Positions 50,919-58,253 of a stretch of DNA of 64,000 bases are shown here, in pieces. Position 1 is the stretch's first letter. The number at the start of each line of letters is the position of its first letter. The position numbers and the translations under genes are program-made. This DNA comes from Xiheimicrobium sp052034585. GTDB lineage: Bacteria > Myxococcota > Myxococcia > Myxococcales > Myxococcaceae. The notes below the pieces were generated by a model. The model saw only the letters and a list, made by a program, of their open reading frames with translations. It was not told the DNA's origin and made no database searches. The stretch is taken from contig JBPOIJ010000001.1 in assembly GCA_052034585.1 (NCBI GenBank), forward strand, positions 1 to 64,000, given 5' to 3'.

Positions 50919-51623
50919 ATGAGGCGCCTACGACGAGGAGGGATCGGGCTCGCGCTGGTGGCGTTGAGCGGCTGCGTGACGTTCTATCAGCCGCAGCTCG
51001 CGCTCCAGCGCCCCGTCGCGGTCGACCCTCAGCAGCCCACCAACTTCACCGCCACCCGCGTGCTGGTGCGCTGTCACCCCGCCGAAGGAGTCGAAGCCGA
51101 CGTGCTCTGCCGCAACGTGCGCAGCTCGCTGTCGAAGCAGGGGGCGAAGGTGACGACCGAGATCGTGCGCCCCAACGCCCGCGCGCCGGAGTCGAAAGAA
51201 GCCACCGAGGCGCCTCAGTACGTCATCGACATCACCTCGAAGCTGCTCGATCACTCCGAGAACTTCCTCCTCAACGTGCTCTTCGCAGTGTCGTTCACCC
51301 TGGTGCCGAGCTGGGAGGAGTGGACGTTCTCCCAAGACGTGCGGGTGCGCGACGCGACCGGCTTCGTGCTCGCCCAGCAGTCGTTTCAGGAGCGCTTCGT
51401 CGAGACGGTGGGGCTCGGCATCTGGGGCATCAACGCCATCGTCGATCTGCTGATTCGCCCCAAGGACGAGCAGGTCACCGGAGACGGCGCCAAGGCGGAG
51501 TTCACCCGCGACCTCCACGCCCACCTCGCCCAGCTGCTCCACAACGCGCGAGTGCGCGCGCGGGTGATGAACAGCTTCGAGCCCGAGCCGAGCGCCGAAG
51601 CCGCGAAGGGCACCGCACCATGA
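50919..51623 (+). CDS. outer-membrane lipoprotein, first gene of the Mot/FliG-like operon
   Basis: This 234-residue lipoprotein has lipobox LSGC near residue 17-20 and an alpha/beta mature part. ATRVLVRCHPAEGVEADVLCRNVRSSL has a cysteine pair probably joined by a disulfide, and later come FSQDVRVRDATGFVLAQQSF and a C-terminal helix. The fold impression is TolB-N/CsgG-like, as in ring-forming envelope lipoproteins, but this is only by eye. I chose the ATG at 50919, giving a normal signal peptide. Its TGA overlaps the next ATG (ATGA). Confidence 0.78.
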   Translation: MRRLRRGGIGLALVALSGCVTFYQPQLALQRPVAVDPQQPTNFTATRVLVRCHPAEGVEADVLCRNVRSSLSKQGAKVTTEIVRPNARAPESKEATEAPQYVIDITSKLLDHSENFLLNVLFAVSFTLVPSWEEWTFSQDVRVRDATGFVLAQQSFQERFVETVGLGIWGINAIVDLLIRPKDEQVTGDGAKAEFTRDLHAHLAQLLHNARVRARVMNSFEPEPSAEAAKGTAP

Positions 51624-52255
51624 GGACGGCGGGCGTGATCATGGTGCTGCTGGGCGGCTCGTGCGCGGGCGTGTTCGACCCGATCCTCTTTCAGTCCAAG
51701 ACCGAGCGGCGAAACATGGACTGCCTCCGGTTGAGTCAGGAAGAGGGCGCCGAGCGCTACCCCGGGCAGATCCCTCCCAAGGGCGGCCGCGCGCTCGCCG
51801 GTTTTCAGCCCGACGTGATGGCCTGCAGCACCCGCTACCTGCAGCCGGCCGATCGCAACGCGCGAGACGAGGCGATCCTCTCGACGCTGTCGCTGCAGGT
51901 GACCGAGCTCGTCGAGTCGGCTGGGGCCTTGGCGCCGCGCAGCGCGCGCTGGCACGTCGACGCGTTCTACCCGTCGCTGGCCGTCGCCCAGAAGATCGCG
52001 GTGACGGCGCGCACCACCCTGGCCGAGCGGGGCTTCTCGGTGTCCGATCGAGTGCCGACCCTCGCCGCCGGAGACGTCGCGGTGCTGGCGTCGCTGCCCC
52101 CGAGCGAGGCGTACCGCACCGCCTGCGCGCGATCGTTCGAGACGAAGGTGCTCGGGCCCGACGAGCTCTTCTTGGGCTTGATGATCGTCGATGCGCGGGA
52201 GACCCGGCTCCACGCGGGCCTCTGTGAAGGCGGCGTGTGGAGGTGGCTGCCGTGA
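51620..52255 (+). CDS. lipoprotein, second gene of the operon
   Basis: This 211-residue protein has a short signal peptide with lipobox GGSC. The mature part is helical then alpha/beta (WHVDAFYPSLAVAQKIAVTARTTL). It has four further cysteines (MDCLRLS, VMACSTRY, TACARSF and GLCEGG). No known family is recognised. It starts inside the stop of gene one and ends inside the start of gene three, so all three are made together, which suggests one complex. Confidence 0.75.
   Translation: MRTAGVIMVLLGGSCAGVFDPILFQSKTERRNMDCLRLSQEEGAERYPGQIPPKGGRALAGFQPDVMACSTRYLQPADRNARDEAILSTLSLQVTELVESAGALAPRSARWHVDAFYPSLAVAQKIAVTARTTLAERGFSVSDRVPTLAAGDVAVLASLPPSEAYRTACARSFETKVLGPDELFLGLMIVDARETRLHAGLCEGGVWRWLP
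52239..52244 (+). promoter_or_regulatory. ribosome-binding site GGAGGT for the third operon gene
   Basis: GGAGGT lies 7 bases before the GTG at 52252 and inside the end of the preceding gene. It selects this start over the GTG at 52237, which would have no site. Confidence 0.6.
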
Positions 52256-53427
52256 GAGCCCTCGCCTTCCTCTGCGTCCTCGCGCCGCTCGCCGCGCTCG
52301 CCGACGAGCAGCCGGACCTCGCGGAGCGTCAGGCCGAGCTGCTGCGCGCGGAGATCGCCAACCAGATTCAGCTGCAGGCCGCCGAGCTGCTCGACGAGCT
52401 CGTGCTCGGGTGGACGAAAGAGCCGCCCTTCGAGACCGCCTCGCCGACGGTGCTCGCGGGCCTCAGCGTGCCGGTCTCGCTCGGCACCGGGCTCGAGGCT
52501 TACCTCGAGAACCACTTCGCCGGGCTGGTGGTGAAGAACCCGGGCGCGCGCGTGCAGCTCGTGCACTGCCCGGCGTGCTCGGCCTGGGTCGTCCATTCCG
52601 GCGCCAAGGGCACGGTGGTGAGCCGCGGCTTCGACGACCCCGAGGCGCTCGCCCAGGCTGGCGTCACCTCGGGCGCGAAGCACGCCGTCTTCCTCGACTT
52701 CGAGACCGAGGGCGCCTCGCTCGTGTTGCGCGCGCGAATCACCACCCTGGACGCGAGCCTCAAGATCGTCGCGGCGAAGACGCTCACGACCTCCACCGCA
52801 GTGCCGGCGCTCCTGCGCGACAACGAGCGGCTCAAGAGCGTGGCCGAGACCCGCAAGGAATACCTCGAGGTGCTGGGCGGGCGGGGGCTCCTCGTCTTTC
52901 CCGTGCGCGTCGCGGTGCGCACCTTCGCGCCCGGGTTCAACAGCACGGCGATCTCGACCCCGTTTCTCTGGGTGATGGGTGGCGCCGAGGCAGCCTTCAG
53001 CCAGGGCCGCGCGTGGACGGCGAGCCTCAACCTCGGCTTCACCTGGCTCCCCTCGGCGCACGTCGGCGTCATGGCGCAGGGCCGGGTGTCGCGCCTGCTC
53101 ACCGGCTCGAGCACCTCGCTCACCTGGCCCGATCTCTACCTCTTCGTCGGCGGAGGCGTCTTCTTCGTGCAGGGCCGCTCGGCGCTCATCTTCCGAGAGT
53201 CGACGCCCACCATCGACGAGATCCTCAACATCAACCAGAACAACGAGCCGCGCACGACGCTCGGCATGTTCACGACCGGGCTCGAGCTGCGGGTGAAGAA
53301 CCGCATCGGCATCGGCGCCTACCTCGAGACGTACCCGTCGGTGACGAACACCGACAACATCGGCACCTACCTGCAGCTCATCTTCAACTTCCAGTCGTTC
53401 GGGGTGGAGGTGTCGTTTTGCTTCTGA
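52252..53427 (+). CDS. outer-membrane-barrel-like protein with N-terminal CsgG/TolB-N-like domain
   Basis: This 391-residue protein has a signal peptide (APLAALADE). A periplasmic alpha/beta domain (about 60-200) holds a CPAC pair and the pattern GAKHAVFLDFETEGASLVLRA. A beta-strand-rich C-terminal half (about 225-391) has alternating aromatic residues and ends in VEVSFCF. The terminal phenylalanine is typical of barrels. The next gene has the same two-part form with a CEAC pair, so they are paralogues. The pair may form an outer-membrane ring or pore in the Mot/FliG-like machine. Confidence 0.78.
   Translation: MRALAFLCVLAPLAALADEQPDLAERQAELLRAEIANQIQLQAAELLDELVLGWTKEPPFETASPTVLAGLSVPVSLGTGLEAYLENHFAGLVVKNPGARVQLVHCPACSAWVVHSGAKGTVVSRGFDDPEALAQAGVTSGAKHAVFLDFETEGASLVLRARITTLDASLKIVAAKTLTTSTAVPALLRDNERLKSVAETRKEYLEVLGGRGLLVFPVRVAVRTFAPGFNSTAISTPFLWVMGGAEAAFSQGRAWTASLNLGFTWLPSAHVGVMAQGRVSRLLTGSSTSLTWPDLYLFVGGGVFFVQGRSALIFRESTPTIDEILNINQNNEPRTTLGMFTTGLELRVKNRIGIGAYLETYPSVTNTDNIGTYLQLIFNFQSFGVEVSFCF
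53406..53411 (+). promoter_or_regulatory. ribosome-binding site GGAGGT for a TTG start
   Basis: GGAGGT lies 6 bases before TTG at 53418, inside the end of the preceding gene, and supports the rare TTG start of the fourth operon gene. Confidence 0.55.
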
Positions 53428-54389
53428 CCCGCGCCACGCTCTGGCTGGCCCTGCTCTCGTCGGTGCCGGCGATGGCCCAGCGCGAGGCGACCCGTGGCGC
53501 CCTCTCCCGGCTCGAGGAGTTGATGCCGCGCCGGCTCAACGACGGCGTCTTGGCGATGAAGGACCTGTCGCCGGTGCTGGTGGTGAGCACCCAGCCGGCC
53601 TTCGAGCAGACGCGGGCGGCGTACCCGGCAGCGGCCCTCTCCTCGCTGGCGCGCGTGTTCGGCGTCGGCGCGCTCCGGGCCTGCGAGGCGTGCATGGCCC
53701 AGCGCCTCATGGTGGAGGACGGGCGGCTCGAGCAGTACTCGACCAGCCTGTCGGTGCCCGATCTGGTGAGGCTCGACGAGGTCACGCGCGGCACCTCGGC
53801 GCGGGCGGTGACGGCGGTCTGGCTCGACGAGACGCTCGAAGGCGTCGCGGTGCGGCTGGTCGACCTGCGCAACGGGCGCATCCTCCTCGCCGAGAACGTC
53901 GATCAGCACCTCAGCGCGCAGGTGGCGTCTCGCGAGACGGTGACGATGGCGCAGGAGATCGAGCGCCGCAGCCGGGGAGACGCGCTCACCCACACCTTCA
54001 TCGATCTCGGCCTGCTGCCCCAACAGCACATCTCGCTCGACTGGCTCGAGCAGTGGGGGCCCGACAACTGCAACCTCTCGGGGTTCACCCTCTCGATCTT
54101 CGACCCGGTCGCCGGGCTGGGGGTCTCCTACTTCCGCGTGATCCCCATCGCGCTCAACCTGATGGTGGGCGCGAAGTTCATCATGAGCGTGCCGAACGCG
54201 ATCATCGCGGCCATCAGCGGCCAGGGGGCGAACTCGCTGCTCGGCGATCAGTCGTTCAACGGCGCTCTGCAGCTGAGGCTGCCGCTCTTCCGCACCAACT
54301 ACGCGCTGTTCGCCTCGGTCTCGACCAACGGCCGGGTGGCGTTCGGCATCTCCCTGCTCAACTTCACGCTGCTCCCGGTGCTGCCATGA
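53418..54389 (+). CDS. outer-membrane-barrel-like paralogue with CxxC periplasmic domain
   Basis: This 323-residue protein has a signal peptide (SSVPAMAQ). An alpha/beta domain (about 25-170) has CEACMAQRL and VRLVDLRNGRILLAENV, CsgG/TolB-N-like. It then has a predicted strand-rich C-terminal region (about 205-323) ending LLNFTLLPVLP. It shares layout and the CxxC with the gene before it. The start is TTG at 53418, supported by a GGAGGT; the previous TGA overlaps it by 10 bases. Its TGA overlaps the next ATG. Function unknown. Confidence 0.75.
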   Translation: MLLTRATLWLALLSSVPAMAQREATRGALSRLEELMPRRLNDGVLAMKDLSPVLVVSTQPAFEQTRAAYPAAALSSLARVFGVGALRACEACMAQRLMVEDGRLEQYSTSLSVPDLVRLDEVTRGTSARAVTAVWLDETLEGVAVRLVDLRNGRILLAENVDQHLSAQVASRETVTMAQEIERRSRGDALTHTFIDLGLLPQQHISLDWLEQWGPDNCNLSGFTLSIFDPVAGLGVSYFRVIPIALNLMVGAKFIMSVPNAIIAAISGQGANSLLGDQSFNGALQLRLPLFRTNYALFASVSTNGRVAFGISLLNFTLLPVLP

Positions 54390-55018
54390 AGCGACTCGTC
54401 CCCTTCTTCGCCGTCGTCGCGTTGGCCGCGTGCACCTCGCGAAACTACACGTACTACCTCATCGAACCGACGGTGAAGAAGACGACCACCCTCAAGGAAG
54501 ACGACACGCTGGTGCGGCCCTTCGGGTACGGCTCGACGACGGTGATGAAGGTGCGGTGGAACGACGGCAAGGTGCTCACCGAGGTCGACGTGCCGGTGCT
54601 CGCGAGCGGCCAGCGCATCGTGGTGGAGCACGGGGCGGGCAACTCCGGCATCAAGACGATCGCGCCGATGCGGGTGGTGCCGCCGCCGCCGACCAAGGCC
54701 GACGCCTCGCTGGTCGAGGCCTACCGAGCCCGCGGCCTCAAGGTGGACGAAGACGCGCCCGAGGTGAGCCTCACCCGCGCCCAGTCGCTCATGCAGGAGG
54801 CGACCAAGGCCGGCAACTACGCGCTCGCGCTCGAGTGGTGCGAGACGGTGCTCGCTCGCTACAAGTCGCACCCGGAGTTCCTCCGCGCCAAGGCCTCGCT
54901 GCTCCTGATGATGGGCGAGCGCGACAAGGCGATCGAGATCTACGAGGCGGCGGAGGCGGTCGAGAGCGACCCGGCGGTGCGGAAGAAGCTCGAAGAACTT
55001 CGGAAGCAGCAACCTTGA
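54386..55018 (+). CDS. lipoprotein with C-terminal TPR-like helices
   Basis: This 210-residue lipoprotein has lipobox LAAC (residues 13-16). A beta-rich N-terminal part (YTYYLIEPTVKKTTTL, VMKVRWNDGKVLTEVDVPVLASGQRIVVEHG) is followed by a helical C-terminus with a TPR-like pair (GNYALALEWCETVLARYKSHPEF, GERDKAIEIYEAAEAV). TPR lipoproteins often hold envelope machines together. It is the fifth gene of the operon; a 45-base gap separates it from the MotA gene, the longest gap in the set. Confidence 0.78.
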   Translation: MKRLVPFFAVVALAACTSRNYTYYLIEPTVKKTTTLKEDDTLVRPFGYGSTTVMKVRWNDGKVLTEVDVPVLASGQRIVVEHGAGNSGIKTIAPMRVVPPPPTKADASLVEAYRARGLKVDEDAPEVSLTRAQSLMQEATKAGNYALALEWCETVLARYKSHPEFLRAKASLLLMMGERDKAIEIYEAAEAVESDPAVRKKLEELRKQQP

Positions 55019-55063
55019 GCCCGACGAGGGCGCAGTCGAACTGACGAGTCACGGAGGTCAATC

Positions 55064-55777
55064 GTGCAGCTGATCGGAATTGCGGTGCTCGCCTTCATCG
55101 TGTGGTTCGGGTTCTCGGATCGAGACTCGACCCGCGCGGTCTCGGCGTTCGACTTTCACGCGCTGGTGATGGTGGTGGTGGGCTCGGCGTCGGCGGTGCT
55201 GCTGTCGTCGAGCGCGAGGAACGCCTTGCGCACCGTCTTGGCGCTCAAGGAGCTGGTGCCCGGCCTGCGTCGGTTCCACGCCACGACCGAAGAGATGGAG
55301 CGCGAACGAGAAGAGCTCTGCTCGCTGTGGAAGAACGGGCAGCGCAGCGCGGCGGTGGCGCTGGCCGAGAAGAGCCAGTTCTCGTCGACCAAGCACACGC
55401 TCGAGCTGTTGCTCCAGCGCGCCCCCGAGGCGGCGAGCGCGAAGGTCTTCACCGAGCTGCGCCACGACGAGATCTCCGACTGGCAGCCGGCGATCAACAA
55501 CTGGGAGATGCTCTCGAAGCTCGGCCCCGCCTTCGGCATGGTGGGCACGATCACCGGCATGATCCAGCTGTTCAAGAACATGTCGTCGGAGAACCTGAAC
55601 ATCGGCGCCGCGATGTCGCTCGCGCTGCTCGCCACCCTCTACGGTGTCGCCTTCGGCGCGGGCATCGCGGGGCCCATCGGCCACTTCTGGAACGGGCTGC
55701 TCGACGAGCGCCTCGGCCTGCTCGAGCGGTGCGAGAAGAGCGTCAACGAACTCGTGATGCGCGGCTCGGGAGCCTGA
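55064..55777 (+). CDS. MotA-like proton channel/stator subunit
   Basis: This 237-residue protein has four predicted helices in the MotA arrangement: two near the N-terminus, a cytoplasmic loop of about 100 charged residues (about 52-150), then two more. The two prolines essential in MotA are present, Pro155 in KLGPAFGMVGT and Pro204 in AGPIGHFW. The long loop is MotA-like, not the shorter ExbB/TolQ type, and in flagella it pushes on FliG. The start is GTG at 55064. MotB follows 2 bases after its stop. It would use proton or sodium flow to drive a rotor. Confidence 0.9.
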   Translation: MQLIGIAVLAFIVWFGFSDRDSTRAVSAFDFHALVMVVVGSASAVLLSSSARNALRTVLALKELVPGLRRFHATTEEMEREREELCSLWKNGQRSAAVALAEKSQFSSTKHTLELLLQRAPEAASAKVFTELRHDEISDWQPAINNWEMLSKLGPAFGMVGTITGMIQLFKNMSSENLNIGAAMSLALLATLYGVAFGAGIAGPIGHFWNGLLDERLGLLERCEKSVNELVMRGSGA

Positions 55778-55779
55778 CG

Positions 55780-56406
55780 ATGAAACGTCGCGTCCCCAAC
55801 CGGGAGGAGAGCTGGCTCCTCAGCTACGCCGACCTGATCACCAACCTCCTGCTCTTCTTCGTGGTGCTGCTGACCGCCGCGAACCTGAGCAAGGGCCGCA
55901 TGCAGCAGATCGCCAAGTCGCTCTCCGGCGCCGAGATGCCCGCCTCGCTCGAGTCGATCCGCAAGGAGATCGATCAGCGCATCGCGGCGCAGAACCTGAA
56001 GGACCTGGTCTCGACGTCGGTCACCAACGACGGGCTGGAGATCTCGCTCAACTCCGGCCTGGTGTTCGACTCTGGGAAGGCCGTCATTCGCCCCGAGATG
56101 GAAGGCGCGGTGAGCGGCATGTTGAAGACGCTCGAGCCCTACGGCACGCGCTATTCCTTCGCAGTGGAAGGGCACACCGACGCCAACCCGGTGATCGGCG
56201 GCGGCACCTTCCAGAGCAACTGGGACCTCGCGGCCATGCGCGCCATCGTGGTGCGCGAGCGGCTCGAGGGGGTGGGGATTCCGCGCAACCGCATTCGCGT
56301 GGAAGGCTACGCCGACACCAAGCCGCTTCCGTCCGAGCAGCTCCAGGGACTCACGGTGGACGAGAAGAACGCCCGGCTCCGCCGCGTGGTGGTGAGGATC
56401 TACTGA
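55780..56406 (+). CDS. MotB-like stator subunit with OmpA peptidoglycan-binding domain
   Basis: This 208-residue protein has the MotB N-terminal motif SYADLITNLLLFFVVLL with the ion-carrying Asp18 at the start of the single membrane helix. A short linker and an OmpA-like domain (about 100-205) follow: VEGHTDANP, SNWDLAAMRA, RIRVEGYADTKP and ARLRRVVVRI. The domain would anchor the stator to peptidoglycan. It is shorter than flagellar MotB (about 300). Its TGA overlaps the next ATG by one base. Confidence 0.92.
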   Translation: MKRRVPNREESWLLSYADLITNLLLFFVVLLTAANLSKGRMQQIAKSLSGAEMPASLESIRKEIDQRIAAQNLKDLVSTSVTNDGLEISLNSGLVFDSGKAVIRPEMEGAVSGMLKTLEPYGTRYSFAVEGHTDANPVIGGGTFQSNWDLAAMRAIVVRERLEGVGIPRNRIRVEGYADTKPLPSEQLQGLTVDEKNARLRRVVVRIY

Positions 56407-58253
56407 TGCGACCGATCTTGCTCTCGTCGTTGCTCGCCGTCGCCGCGCTCGCCCAGACGCCGCCGCCTGGCCTCCCGAACCCGACGCCGCCTGCGCCGGT
56501 GGTGAACCAGCCTCCGCCGACGCCGCCGAGCCGCACCATTCCGCCGCAGATCATCCTCGAGGTGCGCGAGCTCGAGCGGCAGTTCGATCAGGCGCTCCTT
56601 CGCGACTGTGCGCCCGAGCGCTGCTCGTCGAAGGGCTGCGTCTACCGCGAGCACCTGGCGGTCGATCTCCCCGCGAACACGACGTCGCTGCCTGGCCTGG
56701 GCGCGAACGAAGGCCCGGGCACCGTCGCCGCCCAGCTCTACCTCACCCAGGCCCGCTGCGAGTTCACCCACGAGAAGTCGATTCCCCAGCGTGACGTCGA
56801 GGCGCTCGCCCGCAGACTCGAGCAGCGGCTGTCGAAGGGCTTCTTGCGAGTCACCGTCAGCCGGCAGGTGCTCGAGCCGATCTCTCCCTCGCTCGCCGAG
56901 TCGCCTCCGCCGAAGGAAGACAAGCCGCCCGAGAAGAAGGAAGAGCCGAAGGTCGAGGCCGCGCCAGCGCCCCCGCCCAAGTGGGACGCTGAGGTCGCGC
57001 TCCGTGAGCTCTGGCAGGCGCTCCTGCCGCACTTCAGCTGGATGATCGCCGTCTTCCTCGCCACCCTCGCGACGATGGTCATCATCTGGGCCGCGCGCCG
57101 GCTCGGGAAGGAGTCGCTCGAAGAGAAGGCGATGCTCGCCCAGCTCAGCGCCGCGCCGCCGAAGCCCGACGAGGCGACGACGCCGGCGAGCACCGAAGCC
57201 CCGAAGGACGCCGACGCCGACTTCGTGAAGGAACAGCAGGACGCCTGGGCCAAGCGCATCGCCGACACGCCCCTGGAGAAGGACGACGCGCTGGTCGGCC
57301 ACCTGATGCGCGAGTGGCTGCGGCAGGGTGAGTTTCCGCTGCTCGCCAAGGCGACGGTGCTCTTCGGCGATCGGCTCTCGCTCGCCTTCCAGAGCGACGC
57401 GGCGCTGGCTCCGCGCAAGGCCGAGCTCGCCCAGTTCCTCAAGGCGATGGACGTGGCGAACCTGCCGAGCGACGCGCAGTTCTTCCGCACCTTGAACCAG
57501 AACGCGGTGGCGGCCTCGATCCTCGCGCAGCCCGACACCGAGGTGTACCGGAGCTTCCAAGACGAGTTCGGCAGCTCGGCGCTCGTGCAGATGATCGAGA
57601 AGCTGCCGCCTCGCCAAGGCGCGCTCTTGTTCGCGCTCGCGCCGCTCGATCGTCAGGAAGAGGTCGCGCGCTCGTTGCCCTACCCGCTCAAGGTGGGCGT
57701 GGCGCACCAGCTGCTCCAGTCGAACCGGAGCTCGAAGCAGGAACGGGCCGCGCTCTTCGACGCCGTCGGCAACGCGCGCGAGGGCAAGCCGCTCAAGAAC
57801 GGGCACGCTCACGCGATCCCCGACGTGGTCGATCAAGGCCAGGAGTTCGACGCCGCGGGCGCGCTGTCCGTCCTGCTCGGCCACCTGGAGGACGCCGATC
57901 GCAAGCAGCTCTTCGAGCAGGCGCTCTCGGGTGACGGCTTCCCCGGGTGGTACGAGAACATTCTGTCGCCTCAGATGCTGCTGCGGGTACCCAAGGAGCA
58001 GCGCGCCGATCTGCTCCTCGAGGTGGACGTGAAGGGGCTCGCGGCGTGGCTGTCGCTCCAGCCGATGGCCCGACGAGAGGCGTTGGTGGGGCAGCTGTCG
58101 ACCTCGGTGCAGACCGCGCTGACGTCGAGCATGACGTTCGGCAGCCGCACCGAGCAGCTCGAGCTCGCGCACCGAGGCCAGGGCGAGCTGGTGGCCTCGG
58201 TCAAGCGCCGCATCGCGCGGGGAACCCTGTCCTTCCCGGAGCTCGTCAACTGA
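56406..58253 (+). CDS. FliF-like/FliG-like fused rotor candidate
   Basis: This 615-residue protein has a signal peptide, a proline-rich stretch, and a periplasmic alpha/beta domain (about 45-160) with four cysteines and VEALARRLEQRLSKGFLRVTVS, a ring-building-like motif. A Lys/Pro/Glu linker, one membrane helix (212-230) and a large cytoplasmic part follow. Residues about 385-610 read like FliG middle and C-terminal domains: ALVQMIEKLPPRQGALLFAL, FDAAGALSVLLGHLEDADRKQL, LLLEVDVKGLAAWLSL, then LVASVKRRIARGTLSF. In flagella FliF (membrane ring) and FliG (torque ring) are separate but touching; here both roles may be in one chain next to MotAB. Homology is by eye. Confidence 0.7.
   Translation: MRPILLSSLLAVAALAQTPPPGLPNPTPPAPVVNQPPPTPPSRTIPPQIILEVRELERQFDQALLRDCAPERCSSKGCVYREHLAVDLPANTTSLPGLGANEGPGTVAAQLYLTQARCEFTHEKSIPQRDVEALARRLEQRLSKGFLRVTVSRQVLEPISPSLAESPPPKEDKPPEKKEEPKVEAAPAPPPKWDAEVALRELWQALLPHFSWMIAVFLATLATMVIIWAARRLGKESLEEKAMLAQLSAAPPKPDEATTPASTEAPKDADADFVKEQQDAWAKRIADTPLEKDDALVGHLMREWLRQGEFPLLAKATVLFGDRLSLAFQSDAALAPRKAELAQFLKAMDVANLPSDAQFFRTLNQNAVAASILAQPDTEVYRSFQDEFGSSALVQMIEKLPPRQGALLFALAPLDRQEEVARSLPYPLKVGVAHQLLQSNRSSKQERAALFDAVGNAREGKPLKNGHAHAIPDVVDQGQEFDAAGALSVLLGHLEDADRKQLFEQALSGDGFPGWYENILSPQMLLRVPKEQRADLLLEVDVKGLAAWLSLQPMARREALVGQLSTSVQTALTSSMTFGSRTEQLELAHRGQGELVASVKRRIARGTLSFPELVN

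Noticed and set aside
55064..56406. Zorya-type phage defence (ZorA/ZorB) as an explanation for the MotAB pair
   Set aside because: No ZorC, ZorD or ZorE-like helicase or nuclease gene is near, the MotA-like protein has no long C-terminal coiled tail, and neighbours are envelope proteins.
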